Positions 1-8,186 of a stretch of 64,000 nucleotides of DNA are shown here, in pieces. The notes below the pieces were generated by a model that saw only the letters and a list, made by a program, of their open reading frames with translations, did no database searches and was not told the DNA's origin. Both the position numbers and the translations under genes were made by a program. Positions within the stretch are counted from its first letter, which is position 1; every line of letters starts with the position of its first letter. Source of the DNA: Nocardia niwae NBRC 108934 = DSM 45340 (GTDB taxonomy: Bacteria; Actinomycetota; Actinomycetes; Mycobacteriales; Mycobacteriaceae); assembly GCF_001613465.1 (NCBI RefSeq), contig NZ_BDCK01000034.1:1-64000 (forward strand). The letters are read 5' to 3'.

Positions 1-119
1 CCTTTAGCGAGACAGTCCCCCGGGGTGCGACCTCGTGACGCCAGTCTCTGATGGAACCTGTTGTGCGGCAGTCGCGTCCGCGAACAGTGATGGAAATATC
101 TGCGACGAAGGGGGACGAC

Positions 120-482
120 ATGCGAACCATTTCGGCTGGGCGGCGAGTTGTGACTGCGATCGTGCTGAGTGCCGCGTGCATCGCAGGCGGATCAGTAGCT
201 GGGGTCGGCATCGCACAGGCGCAGACACCGACAATTGCGGCCGAACCCGTCGACGCGGCGCACCCGCACTGGCAGTTCGAGTTCACCGCCAAGTGGACCG
301 TGACATTGTCCTGCTACTTCGAGAATCTGGACCGGACCGACGCCACCGGCCCGGAGAAGTTCACCGGGACGGGAAAGACGAAGGACGCCGCCGAGAAGGA
401 CGCTTGGAACAAGGCGCAAGCGGCCGCGCCCAAGGGGCGGAAGGTCAAGCACTGCCGCGTCGAGAGCTCATCGAAGAAATAG
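120..482 (+). CDS. Small secreted protein of unknown function
   Basis: A 120-residue protein with an N-terminal signal peptide: basic start (MRTISAGRR), hydrophobic core to about residue 33, and an AQA cleavage site. The start is the ATG at 120 because GGGGGACGAC lies just before it; an in-frame ATG at 51 would put unrelated residues before the signal sequence. The mature part has two cysteines, one in LSCYF and one near the C-terminus (KHCR), which may form a disulfide. The segment FTGTGKTKDAAEKDAW resembles the small-residue/Ala-rich pattern of a compact alpha-beta fold, faintly like a dsRNA-binding motif, but this is not enough to assign function. It is followed 14 bases later by another unknown gene on the same strand. 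Confidence 0.6.
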   Translation: MRTISAGRRVVTAIVLSAACIAGGSVAGVGIAQAQTPTIAAEPVDAAHPHWQFEFTAKWTVTLSCYFENLDRTDATGPEKFTGTGKTKDAAEKDAWNKAQAAAPKGRKVKHCRVESSSKK

Positions 483-496
483 CAGAAAGGTTGTAC

Positions 497-955
497 GTGG
501 ACGACGACGAACGCCAAGTGTGGGAGTTCGCGGTAGGACTCGGGTTGCCGGACGCGACCGGGCCCGGCGCCCTCGACGGCGAGGGAATCCACCCGGTTGC
601 GCTGGCGCTCGAGGAGAGCACCCACCGGATCCGCGGGGTGAACCGTATCCCGTGCTTTACCAGCTTCGGACCGGTCACCGCGGTCGATGAGTTCGCTCAG
701 CGCGCATGGGGCGACGCATACGACCCGGCGCGCGTCCCGGTTGAATGCCGTCTCGCCGTTTATGTGACCGATGACGAACTGGACGAACTGGTGCCAGCGA
801 TCGTCGAGGACCTCGGCATCGATGAGGACGGAACCTCGACGGTAGTCGGCCGGAAGGTCACCATCGGTCTGCGGGCCATCTCGCTGGAGTCGCCAGAGAA
901 CAGCTTCTACCAGCACCTCGTGAACCAATACCGGGATCAACCCACCACGGATTGA
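497..955 (+). CDS. Hypothetical cytoplasmic protein, acidic
   Basis: About 152 residues, very acidic, no signal peptide or membrane segment. The GTG at 497 is chosen because AGAAAGG (484-490) stands six bases upstream; the TTG at 491 would abut that sequence. The protein opens with DDDERQVWEFAVGLGL and later has the acidic stretch VTDDELDELVPAIVEDLG. I do not recognise the family. It follows the small secreted protein by 14 bases and may be co-transcribed with it. An acidic cytoplasmic partner of a small basic secreted protein could be an immunity-type protein, but that is speculation. Confidence 0.5.
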   Translation: MDDDERQVWEFAVGLGLPDATGPGALDGEGIHPVALALEESTHRIRGVNRIPCFTSFGPVTAVDEFAQRAWGDAYDPARVPVECRLAVYVTDDELDELVPAIVEDLGIDEDGTSTVVGRKVTIGLRAISLESPENSFYQHLVNQYRDQPTTD

Positions 956-1338
956 CTCCGTTCCGGAGGCGCACAAGTGATGAGGACTACGAACCGGTCC
1001 AGATCTACAACTCGCGGATGATCAAGCCATTCGCGTAGCACAGCCGCGGCTGTGCCCGAGCCCCGTCGCTCCGCGTGGAGCGGCGGCCTTCGGACCATCC
1101 CCGGGCCCGATCTCGCTTCCCTCCGCGGCTCGACACACTTCTTGGACAAAAGGCGATGCGCTGGAAGCCGTGCCTTCCGTGCCGGTTGTCGGTGTCCCAC
1201 TGCATTTGAGACAGGATTCCGCGACCGCCGACGCCAGGTCCGACCATCGCCGGTGAGAGAGGTCTCCGAACCTTGGAACCACCGGCGGTCAGTCGCGGGT
1301 CTTATACGTGATGAGGTTGCCGTCACTGCCGCGATCCA
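956..1338. other. Gap with no gene recognised
   Basis: No reading frame in this stretch has a ribosome binding site, recognisable domain or convincing codon use. The short frames present read as arginine/serine-rich shadows. I see no RNA gene or strong hairpin. The decayed cupin gene begins at its right edge. Confidence 0.4.
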
Positions 1339-1662
1339 TCATGCACAGGTCGTAGATGTTCGGATCGGCCCTAGCTGGTTGAGGGCAAGCGTGGTGTGAC
1401 AAAGCTCGGGTTCGTCGCGGGGCACTCGGGCCGCGGTGGTCTTTCCGGCGCGGCCCAGGTCGTGCCAGAGCCGGAACATCTCCCAGTGCCGCAGCGGCGG
1501 GCGGATCTCGTGCTCGATCACCGTCGCGGGAACCACGCTGTGGAACTCGTGCACCGTGCCCGCGGGCGCCGTCACCGTGTCGCCGGGACCGGCGAGGATC
1601 TCGGCGCCGTCGATCCGGAATCGCCGCTGTCCCTCCCGGACGGTCCACCGCTCGGCGAGCAC
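1339..1662 (-). pseudogene. Cupin-domain protein remnant
   Basis: The minus strand encodes a cupin core: VREGQRRFRIDGAEILAGPG, then DTVTAPAGTVHEFH and a tail of the HWEMFRLWHDLGRAGKT type found in actinobacterial cupins. The frame opens immediately after a TGA (about 1668-1666), so the first half of the cupin barrel, including the usual metal-binding HxH motif, is missing. The C-terminal part after LNQLGP also runs out of frame into unrelated residues. Together these point to a decayed gene rather than a short functional cupin. An alternative is a sequencing error near 1665, but no upstream frame supplies the missing first motif. Confidence 0.55.
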
Positions 1663-1900
1663 CGAATGTCAGTGCGGGCCCCCGCCTTACGCGCTCAGGC
1701 TGTCGGCGCGCGGTGAGCGGAGCGGCGCACGACACTCGTCGCACAGGCGGTTGTGCGGCCGACCTGTCCGCCCGGCTCTCCTGACTGCGGAGCCGGCGCT
1801 CCCCGGACGATTCGAGGATCGCCCGTGGGGCGCGCTCGCGGCGGCCGCGGCAGGACCCGTGATCGGCGACGATGCACCGCGCGGAGGCCGGGCGTGCGCG

Positions 1901-2835
1901 TCAGTCCGCGGGTATGAGCGATCGCCGCCAGGTTTGTCCGACCAGGTCGTGGCCCCAGCTGTGATGCGGGCTCTGGTCGACGAGCTCGAACCCTGCCCGT
2001 TGGTAGACGCGCCGTGCCCCAGTGAGCACGTCGTTGGTCCACAGCACGATCTCGTGGTACCCCGCCGAGGCGGCGAAGCGCAGGCATTCCGCGACGAGCG
2101 CCGTGCCGACGCCGAGGCCGCGGGCGGTGGGCTCGACCAGCAGCAGCCGCAGGCGCGCGGTGGCGTCGTTCTCCCGGACGCAGAAGACACTGCCCACCGG
2201 GCGGCCGTCGAATTCCGCGATCCAGGCGCGCTCGCGCTGCTCGTCGCGGGAAGCCAGGTAGTCGGCCACGATGCGCACGATCAGTTCCTCGTAGGTCGCG
2301 TCCCAGCCGTATTCGTTCGCGTAGAGCTCCGCGTGGCGCTGGATCACCCAGCCGTAGTCGCCGGAGCGTGGGGCGCGCAGCGTGCACGAGGGGGCGTCGG
2401 CGGGCCGGTCGAGAATCTGCTGGATGGTGCGCATGGCGGTGATCAGCCGGGCGCGGGCCGCCGGGTGCCGCGCGTCGAGCAACGCGCCCACCTCATGGCT
2501 GGAGCGCTGATCGAGCGTCGCGAACACCTTCCTGCCCCGATCGGTCAGCCGGACTTCCTGACGTCGGCCGTCGCTGCCGGAGCGGTTGCGCCGCACCAAA
2601 TCGGCCTGTTCGAAGCGGGCCAGGATGCGGCTGAGGTAGCCCGCGTCGAGGTCGAGGGCATGCGCAGCGCGACCACTTCGGTCGTGTCGGATGCGGCCAG
2701 TTCGAACAGTATCCGGGCTTCGGTGAGCGAGTACCGGCTGTCGTGCAGTCCTTCCCGCAGGACGCCGATCACCCGGGTGTAGTGGCGGTTGAACTCGCGG
2801 ACGGCGGCGATGTCGGCGGGCGCGGCAGCGGTCAC
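1901..2835 (-). pseudogene. MarR regulator-GNAT acetyltransferase fusion, frameshifted
   Basis: The minus strand encodes a MarR-type winged helix followed by a GNAT acetyltransferase. The N-terminal part starts at the GTG at 2835 and reads REFNRHYTRVIGVLREGL and SLTEARILFELA in one frame. The continuation (ARFEQADLVRRN, SDGRRQEVRLTDRGRKVFA, then the GNAT part with LLLVEPTARGLGVGTALVAE and YQRAGFELV) is in another frame. The switch lies near 2660, at codons for EVVALR, and looks like a single missing base. Unbroken relatives are about 310 residues. The acetyl-CoA loop RGLGVGTA is intact, so the break is recent or a sequencing error. A clean palindrome at 2848-2864 just upstream suggests that the gene regulated itself. 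Confidence 0.75.
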
Positions 2836-2847
2836 GTCGGCTCCAAT

Positions 2848-2864
2848 CTTTGACTTGGTCAAAG
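2848..2864. promoter_or_regulatory. Palindromic operator of the MarR-GNAT gene
   Basis: Perfect inverted repeat CTTTGAC-TTG-GTCAAAG, thirteen bases upstream of the GTG start of the MarR-GNAT gene. Position and symmetry fit a MarR dimer site for autoregulation. This is inferred from sequence only. Confidence 0.6.
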
Positions 2865-2917
2865 AATATTCCGCGGTGCTGCCGCCGAGTGGGGAAACGG
2901 CGGAACTTCGCCCACCC

Positions 2918-2962
2918 TTGCGAACGCGCCCAGCTCGGGTGCTAACTTGAACGGTGTTCAAG
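2918..2962 (+). promoter_or_regulatory. bioA promoter with BioQ operator
   Basis: The inverted repeat CTTGAAC-GGT-GTTCAAG spans 2946-2962. A candidate -10 box TAACTT (2943-2948) overlaps its left edge in exactly the same register as at bioB (TAGCCT followed by GAAC). A weak -35 TTGCGA lies at 2918-2923 with 19-base spacing. The same TGAAC-N3-GTTCA core occurs at 5602-5614 and 16798-16810, always beside biotin genes, so this is probably the site of the TetR-family repressor encoded at 16163-16747. Confidence 0.75.
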
Positions 2963-3000
2963 CCGCCCCGGACGGCCGGGGCCGTGACCCGAGGATTCCT

Positions 3001-4281
3001 GTGGCACTGACCCCCGACCAGATCACCGCACTCGACGCCGAGCACGTCTGGCATCCCTACGGCGGCTTCCCCGCGACGACCGAACCGCTGGTGGTGGCCG
3101 CCGCTGAGGGGGTGAGGCTGACCCTGGCCGACGGGCGTGAACTGGTCGACGGCATGAGTTCCTGGTGGGCCGCGATCCACGGCTACCGGCATCCGGTGCT
3201 GGACGCCGCGCTGCTCGCCCAGTCGCGGCGGATGAGTCACGTGATGTTCGGCGGGCTCACCCACGAGCCCGCGGCCCGGCTGGCCGAGCTGCTGGTCGAA
3301 GCAACGCCGGCGGGGCTGGACAAGGTGTTCCTGTGCGACTCCGGCTCGGTGTCGGTCGAAGTCGCGGTGAAGATGTGCCTGCAATACTGGCGGTCGCTGG
3401 GCAAGCCGGAGAAGCGCCGCCTGCTGACCTGGCGCGGTGGATATCACGGCGACACCTTCACTCCGATGAGCGTGTGCGACCCGGAAGGCGGCATGCACTC
3501 GCTGTGGACCGATGTCCTGGTCGATCAGGTGTTCGCGCCGGTGCCGCCGCGCGATTACCGGCCGGAGTACGTGGCGGAACTGGAGCGCCTGGTCGCCGCG
3601 CACGCGGGCGAACTCGCGGCCGTCATCGTGGAGCCGGTGGTCCAGGGTGCGGGCGGGATGCGCTGGCACCACCCCCGTTACCTCACCGACCTGCGCAGGC
3701 TGTGCGACGAACACGGCGTGCTGCTGGTCTTCGACGAGATCGCGACCGGGTTCGGCCGCACGGGAACACTTTTCGCGGCCGATCAGGCGGGGGTGAGCCC
3801 CGATGTGATGTGTGTCGGCAAAGCGCTGACCGGCGGCTATCTCACCCTCGCCGCCGCGCTGTGCACCGCGCGGATCGCCGAGACGATCAGCGCGGCGCAC
3901 GGCGGGCTGATGCACGGACCCACCTTCATGGGCAACCCGCTGGCCTGCGCGGTGGCCGTCGCGTCGATCGAGCTGCTGCGCTCGCGCGACTGGCGCGGCG
4001 AGGTGGCCCGGATCGAGGCGGAGTTGACGGCGGGCCTGGCTCCGGTGCGCGACCTGCCGGGCGTGGCGGAGGCGCGGGTGCTCGGCGCGATCGGAGTGAT
4101 CGAGCTGGAGCGCCCGGTCGACATGCGCGCCGCGACCGACGCTGCGGTGGCGGCCGGGGTGTGGCTGCGCCCGTTCCGCAACCTGGTGTACGCCATGCCG
4201 CCGTTCATCAGCACATCCGACGACATCGCCACGATCACCGCCGGGATGCGCGCCGCGGTGGCCGCGCAGCCCGATCGGTGA
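3001..4281 (+). CDS. bioA: Adenosylmethionine-8-amino-7-oxononanoate aminotransferase
   Basis: PLP-dependent class III aminotransferase that converts KAPA to DAPA with SAM as amino donor, the third step of biotin synthesis. The 426-residue length is normal. Diagnostic features are the N-terminal WHPYGGF motif, the GxxSVEVAVKM segment, the PLP-binding FDEIATGFGRTG, and the Schiff-base lysine K274 in GKALTGGYLT. The start is the GTG at 3001, six bases after GAGG; an upstream in-frame TTG at 2947 lies inside the operator and is rejected. bioF and bioD follow on the same strand after a cupin/MarR insertion of about 1.3 kb, with their own BioQ site. Control by biotin through BioQ is inferred from the operator at 2946-2962. 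Confidence 0.95.
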   Translation: MALTPDQITALDAEHVWHPYGGFPATTEPLVVAAAEGVRLTLADGRELVDGMSSWWAAIHGYRHPVLDAALLAQSRRMSHVMFGGLTHEPAARLAELLVEATPAGLDKVFLCDSGSVSVEVAVKMCLQYWRSLGKPEKRRLLTWRGGYHGDTFTPMSVCDPEGGMHSLWTDVLVDQVFAPVPPRDYRPEYVAELERLVAAHAGELAAVIVEPVVQGAGGMRWHHPRYLTDLRRLCDEHGVLLVFDEIATGFGRTGTLFAADQAGVSPDVMCVGKALTGGYLTLAAALCTARIAETISAAHGGLMHGPTFMGNPLACAVAVASIELLRSRDWRGEVARIEAELTAGLAPVRDLPGVAEARVLGAIGVIELERPVDMRAATDAAVAAGVWLRPFRNLVYAMPPFISTSDDIATITAGMRAAVAAQPDR

Positions 4282-4285
4282 CCGG

Positions 4286-4657
4286 TCAGGCGATCCACGG
4301 CGGGACGATGGTGCCGTCGCCGTCCGGCGTGCCTGCCCGTGCGCCCGCCGGTGCGGTGACGATTGCGGTGAAGCCGTCCGCGGTGCGCACCTGCCGCAGC
4401 ACGTTCGGCGGGAGGATCACCGTATCGCCCTCGCCCGCACCGAGTTCCGTGCCGTCGATCGTGACATCGATCCGTCCGGCCAGGACGGTCCAGATCTGCT
4501 CGGCGTCGATGAAGTGCAGCGGACCGGCGGTGTTCGCGGGTACCTCGACCCGCCACAGCGCGAGTTGCGAGCCGCCCTGGGTGGGGGAGGCGAGCGTGGT
4601 CATGACGCCGCTCGCGGTCTCGGTGCGGCGGGTGTCGGAGTGTCGAATGACGGTCAT
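4286..4657 (-). CDS. Cupin-domain protein
   Basis: A 123-residue single-domain cupin. The barrel is visible in PLHFIDAEQIWTVLAGRID, GEGDTVILPPNVLRQVR and a short C-terminal strand. The ATG at 4657 follows AGGTGG at normal spacing. It diverges from a MarR-family gene, and the 59 bases between them hold two similar palindromes, so the MarR protein probably represses both. The first cupin motif has a single His in the usual HxH position (PLHFIDAEQ), so metal binding is doubtful. Substrate is unknown; small cupins beside MarR genes are often involved in detoxification or quercetinase-like reactions, but nothing here shows which. Confidence 0.8.
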   Translation of the reverse strand: MTVIRHSDTRRTETASGVMTTLASPTQGGSQLALWRVEVPANTAGPLHFIDAEQIWTVLAGRIDVTIDGTELGAGEGDTVILPPNVLRQVRTADGFTAIVTAPAGARAGTPDGDGTIVPPWIA

Positions 4658-4676
4658 GGGGTTACCACCTAAAATA

Positions 4677-4712
4677 GACAACATGGTTGTCCATATAGTC
4701 AACGAGGTTGTC
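4677..4712. promoter_or_regulatory. Tandem palindromic operators between cupin and marR
   Basis: GACAAC-ATG-GTTGTC (4677-4691) is a perfect inverted repeat. GTCAAC-GAG-GTTGTC (4698-4712) is the same site with one mismatch. Their centres are 21 bases apart, two helical turns, so two dimers could bind on the same face. The Shine-Dalgarno GAGG of the MarR gene lies inside the second site. Likely autoregulation and control of the divergent cupin gene. Confidence 0.65.
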
Positions 4713-4716
4713 CATC

Positions 4717-5199
4717 ATGTCAAGTGACGCGGGTGGTTACGAGTTGCCCCTGCGCATGCTGCTCGGCTTCCGTGCCGTGATCGACGAGGTGCATGCCGAC
4801 CTGGCCGAGCACGGGCACGCCGAGTTGCGGCCGATGCACGGGTTCATCTTCCAGGCGGTCGGCCGCGCGGGCGGGCCCTACGGGTGCACCGCCGCGGACC
4901 TCGGGCGCGCGCTCGGCGTTTCGAAACAGGCCGCGGGCAAGCACATCGAGGCGTTGGAGCGGCTGGGCTACCTACGGCGCGGGCACGATCCGACCGACGC
5001 GCGGCGCAAGGTCTACACCCTGACCGCACGCGCCCGGGACGTGCTGACCCGATCGGCGCGCACCTTCGACCGGATCCACGACCGCTGGGCCGAGCGGCTC
5101 GGTTCGCAGCGGCTGGCCGAGCTGGAACGCGATCTGCGCGAATTGACGCCCGGCGAGGTGTTCCGGCTCGACACCCCGAACTGGTTCACCGGTCCGTGA
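4717..5199 (+). CDS. MarR-family transcriptional regulator
   Basis: A 160-residue winged-helix protein. The recognition region is TAADLGRALGVSKQAAGKHI (about residues 59-78), followed by a wing of the form RRGHDPTDARRKVYTLTARA. Start ATG at 4717 lies nine bases after GAGG; the TTG at 4708 is not needed. It is divergent from the cupin gene and has two operator-like palindromes in the shared promoter. It overlaps the convergent hypothetical gene at 5186 by 14 bases. The ligand is unknown. Confidence 0.88.
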   Translation: MSSDAGGYELPLRMLLGFRAVIDEVHADLAEHGHAELRPMHGFIFQAVGRAGGPYGCTAADLGRALGVSKQAAGKHIEALERLGYLRRGHDPTDARRKVYTLTARARDVLTRSARTFDRIHDRWAERLGSQRLAELERDLRELTPGEVFRLDTPNWFTGP

Positions 5200-5515
5200 A
5201 CCCGTCGTGCGTGCCGCGAGGGTCCTCGGCGATCCCGGGACGATCGCTGTCCGACAACATCTCCCAGACCCGGAAGATGCAGTGGTAGTCGTCCGACCAG
5301 CCGCGCACCATCAGCAGATAGGTGTCGCCGTCGCGCAGGACGATGCGGCGGCCGCGCAGTTTGGGATGCTCGGGGGTGTAGGTGGGGAGTACGCCGGCGA
5401 GCTTGGCCAGCGCCTGTGCGCGCGTGCCGACCACTTCCGTGAGAATCCGGGGTGACCAGCGCTTGTGCTCGCCCGAGCCCGTAGTTTCCTCGACGACTAT
5501 CGCCCACCGCGACAT
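5186..5515 (-). CDS. Conserved hypothetical protein
   Basis: A 109-residue soluble protein rich in Trp and charged residues (MSRWAIVVEETTG, RRIVLRDGDTYLLMVRGWSD, FRVWEMLSDSD). It has no signal peptide or membrane helix and I do not recognise a family. The frame has the codon bias of its neighbours. The start ATG at 5515 is preceded by GGGGAGGAAC at a slightly long spacing. It ends inside the convergent marR gene and begins about 115 bases from bioF. Confidence 0.6.
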   Translation of the reverse strand: MSRWAIVVEETTGSGEHKRWSPRILTEVVGTRAQALAKLAGVLPTYTPEHPKLRGRRIVLRDGDTYLLMVRGWSDDYHCIFRVWEMLSDSDRPGIAEDPRGTHDGFTDR

Positions 5516-5600
5516 CCGGCCGTGTTCCTCCCCAGGGAAACTGCGTCACCGCGGGCCGGTGACCACCACCAACGACTGTTCCACGGTACCAGCGGGCGTC

Positions 5601-5622
5601 CTGAACGGTGTTCAAGTATGCT
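5601..5622 (+). promoter_or_regulatory. BioQ operator and -10 box of bioF
   Basis: CTGAAC-GGT-GTTCAAG (5601-5616) is the second copy of the BioQ-type repeat. A good -10 box TATGCT follows directly at 5617-5622, and the GTG of bioF begins eight bases later, so transcription probably starts at or next to the start codon. No -35 box is evident; the operator occupies the spacer region. Confidence 0.75.
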
Positions 5623-5630
5623 GCTCAGCT

Positions 5631-6779
5631 GTGACTACCGATCCGCTGAGCTGGCTGGACGAACGCGCGGCCGCGCGCGTGGCCGCGGGACTGCGCCGGG
5701 AACTGCGCCCGCGCGCTCCGCAGGCGTCGTCGATCGACCTCGCCTCCAACGACTACCTCGGCCTGGTCCACCATCCCGAGGTGATCGCGGGCGCGATCGA
5801 GGCGGTGCGCCGCTGGGGCGCGGGGGCGACCGGATCGCGCCTGGTCACCGGCACCACCACCGAGCACGAACTGCTGGAAACCGAGCTGGCCGAATTCGTC
5901 GGCGCCGAAGCGGGACTGGTGTTCGCCTCCGGGTACGCGGCCAACCTGGGCGCGGTCACCGCGCTCGCCGGGCGCGGCTCGCTCGTGGTCTCCGACGAGG
6001 GCAGCCACGCGTCGCTGGTGGACGCCTGCCGGTTATCCCGCGCCAGGGTGGAGATCGCGCCGCACGGCGACGTCGCGGCGGTGGACCGGCTGCTGTCGGA
6101 GCGGACCGAGGACCGTGCGCTGGTGCTCACCGATTCGGTGTTCAGCGCCGACGGCGACCTCGCGCCGCTGGCCGAACTGCACCGGGTGACCCGGGCCAAC
6201 GCGGCGGTGCTGGTGGTGGACGAGGCGCACGGCCTGGGCGTGCGCGGCGCGGGCGGGCGCGGGTTGGTGCACGAGTCGGGCCTGGCCGGGGCGCCGGACC
6301 TGGTGATCACCGCTACTCTGTCGAAATCCTTTGCCGCGCAAGGTGGTGTGGTGCTGGCCGGTGCGCGGGTGCGTGCCCACCTCGTCGACGCCGCGCGCAC
6401 GTTCATCTTCGACACCGGTCTCGCGCCCGCCGCCGTCGGTGCCGCGCGAGCCGCCCTGCGCGTGCTGCGCGCCGAACCGGAGCTGGCCGGGCGGGTGCTC
6501 GATCGCGCCGCGGACATCGCCCGGATCGCCGGTGTGCCCACGCCGCCCTCGGCGGTGGTGCCGGTGGTGCTCGGCCCGGCGCAGGTGGCCTTCGACGCCG
6601 CCCAGGCGTGCCGGGCGCGCGGGCTGGACGTGGGCTGCTTCCGTCCGCCCACGGTTCCGGAGGGCACGTCGCGACTGCGGCTGACCGCGCGAGCGAATCT
6701 CACCGCGGCCGAACTCGACGCCATCGCGACAGTGCTCGGTGAGGTGCTGGCCGAGGCGCGCGAGGCGGTGCCCGCATGA
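5631..6779 (+). CDS. bioF: 8-amino-7-oxononanoate synthase
   Basis: PLP enzyme of the alpha-oxoamine synthase family that condenses pimeloyl-ACP (or -CoA) with L-alanine to KAPA, the first committed ring-building step of biotin synthesis. The 382-residue length is typical. Seen are the IDLASNDYLGL start of the fold, GSRLVTGTT, VFASGYAAN, the PLP aspartate in VVDEAHGLGVRG, and the Schiff-base lysine K232 in TATLSKSFA. The GTG at 5631 has no Shine-Dalgarno sequence but follows a -10 box by eight bases, so a leaderless mRNA is likely. It overlaps bioD by four bases. Expression is probably repressed by BioQ at 5601-5616. Confidence 0.95.
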   Translation: MTTDPLSWLDERAAARVAAGLRRELRPRAPQASSIDLASNDYLGLVHHPEVIAGAIEAVRRWGAGATGSRLVTGTTTEHELLETELAEFVGAEAGLVFASGYAANLGAVTALAGRGSLVVSDEGSHASLVDACRLSRARVEIAPHGDVAAVDRLLSERTEDRALVLTDSVFSADGDLAPLAELHRVTRANAAVLVVDEAHGLGVRGAGGRGLVHESGLAGAPDLVITATLSKSFAAQGGVVLAGARVRAHLVDAARTFIFDTGLAPAAVGAARAALRVLRAEPELAGRVLDRAADIARIAGVPTPPSAVVPVVLGPAQVAFDAAQACRARGLDVGCFRPPTVPEGTSRLRLTARANLTAAELDAIATVLGEVLAEAREAVPA

Positions 6780-7450
6780 CCGTCCTGCTGATCACCGGAA
6801 CCTCCACCGACGTCGGCAAGACCGTGGTCACCGCGGCGGTCGCCGCCATGGTGCGGGCCAACGGTCGTACGGTCGCGGTGTGCAAGCCGGGCCAGACCGG
6901 TGTCGCGGAAGGCGAACCCGGTGACCTCGCCGAGATCCAGCGGCTGTCCGGCGTCACCCGGACGGTCGAACTCGCCCGCTACCCGGACCCGCTGGCGCCC
7001 GACACCGCCGCCCGCCGCGCCGGGCTGCCGGAGTTGACGCTCGCCGACACCGCCGCCGCCGTCGATTCCCTGTCCGACGCCGACCTCGTCCTGGTCGAGG
7101 GCGCGGGCGGATTGCTGGTGCGCCTGGGCGATTTCACCCTGCTCGACCTCGCGCAGAAACTCGGCGCACCGGTCCTGCTGGTCACCGCCGCCGGGCTGGG
7201 CACGCTCAACCACACCGAACTGACCACCCGCGCATTGCACTCGGCGGGCGTGCGATGCGCGGGCCTGGTGATCGGCTCCTGGCCCGCCGAGCCGGACCTC
7301 GCAGCGGAATGCAACCGCACCGATCTGCCCCGCGTCACCGGCGTCGACCTGGTGGGCTCGGTGCCGGAGGGCGCGGGCGGCTGGCAGCGCGCCCGATTCA
7401 CCGCCGCCGCCCCGGGCTGGTTCGATCCCGCTTGGTCGCCGTTGCGCTGA
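6776..7450 (+). CDS. bioD: ATP-dependent dethiobiotin synthetase
   Basis: Carboxylates DAPA to dethiobiotin using ATP and CO2. A 224-residue P-loop protein with GTSTDVGKT at residues 8-16, CKPGQTG for substrate binding, and VEGAGGLLVRL, all characteristic of BioD. The ATG at 6776 overlaps the bioF stop (ATGA), so translation is coupled. The gene completes the bioF-bioD unit; the last enzyme, bioB, lies 9.4 kb downstream. Confidence 0.95.
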   Translation: MTVLLITGTSTDVGKTVVTAAVAAMVRANGRTVAVCKPGQTGVAEGEPGDLAEIQRLSGVTRTVELARYPDPLAPDTAARRAGLPELTLADTAAAVDSLSDADLVLVEGAGGLLVRLGDFTLLDLAQKLGAPVLLVTAAGLGTLNHTELTTRALHSAGVRCAGLVIGSWPAEPDLAAECNRTDLPRVTGVDLVGSVPEGAGGWQRARFTAAAPGWFDPAWSPLR

Positions 7451-7673
7451 CGAGTCACGCACGCGGGCGAACGTGGGACGAACTCGCCGGGTTGTTCGGT
7501 AGCCGGGATGCCGAGTTCATCGGAATTCCTGACGCCGCTACTGTGCTCGGGGCGCCGCCGCGACGACAGTGGGGTCCGGGTTCTGCGCCGGGCCGGATGA
7601 CCGGGCCCCGCCGGGCCGTTCCGGTGGAAAGCGCTGTCGGAATCTGTCGGTGCCGCTGCCTAGAGTGAGACGC

Positions 7674-8135
7674 ATGACCGCGACATGGATCCGGTGGCAC
7701 GTGCGCGCGCCCCGCGCGACCGTCTACCGCCTGCTGCTGGACGCGGAATCCGTGCGGCAGTGGGTGGGTCCCGACGGAAAGACCGGCCGCGTGCACGAAT
7801 TCGATCCCACCGAAGGCGGCGTGTTCCGTATCACGCTCATCGATGACGAGTCCGACGACACCGGCAAGACCACCGCGAACGGCGATACCTACCACGGTCG
7901 TTTCACTCGGCTGATCCCGGACGAGCAGGTGGTGGGGATCATCGAGTTCGAGACCGACGATCCCACAGCGATCGGCAAGCAAACCATCACCTACGTCCTC
8001 GGCGATGCCGGGGGCGGTACCGATATCGTGGCGATGCACGAGGGTCTTCCGGATGCCATCACTCCCGAGGACAACGAACTGGGCTGGCGAATATCGCTCG
8101 GCAAACTCGCGGCGAGGGCCGAGGCAGCACGCTGA
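7674..8135 (+). CDS. SRPBCC (START-like/AHSA1) protein
   Basis: A 153-residue helix-grip protein of the AHSA1/polyketide-cyclase type. Typical are APRATVYRLLLDAESVRQWV near the start, GVFRITLIDD in the central sheet, and the long C-terminal helix ending WRISLGKLAARAEAAR. The start is ATG 7674: a -10 box TAGAGT (7661-7666) ends seven bases before it and no Shine-Dalgarno sequence is present, so leaderless translation is likely. Ligand and role are unknown. A gap of about 220 bases separates it from bioD. Confidence 0.82.
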   Translation: MTATWIRWHVRAPRATVYRLLLDAESVRQWVGPDGKTGRVHEFDPTEGGVFRITLIDDESDDTGKTTANGDTYHGRFTRLIPDEQVVGIIEFETDDPTAIGKQTITYVLGDAGGGTDIVAMHEGLPDAITPEDNELGWRISLGKLAARAEAAR

Positions 8136-8186
8136 GCGGTAGCGGGTTCGTGGCGACCGTCCGCACCCGTGCCTACAGTGGGATGG

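Noticed and set aside
1289..1338. C-terminal continuation of the cupin remnant in a second frame (IYDLCMMDRGSDGNLITYKT).
   Set aside because: It does not resemble the expected end of such cupins and may be unrelated sequence.
2947..3000. Upstream TTG start for bioA.
   Set aside because: It lies inside the BioQ operator and has no ribosome binding site; the GTG at 3001 has GAGG at good spacing.
7451..7570. Reading frame after bioD with a stretch like SHARGRTWDELAGLFGSR, reminiscent of a short HTH.
   Set aside because: Only about 20 residues match the pattern, no start codon or ribosome site, and the rest of the frame is meaningless. Probably chance or a tiny relic.
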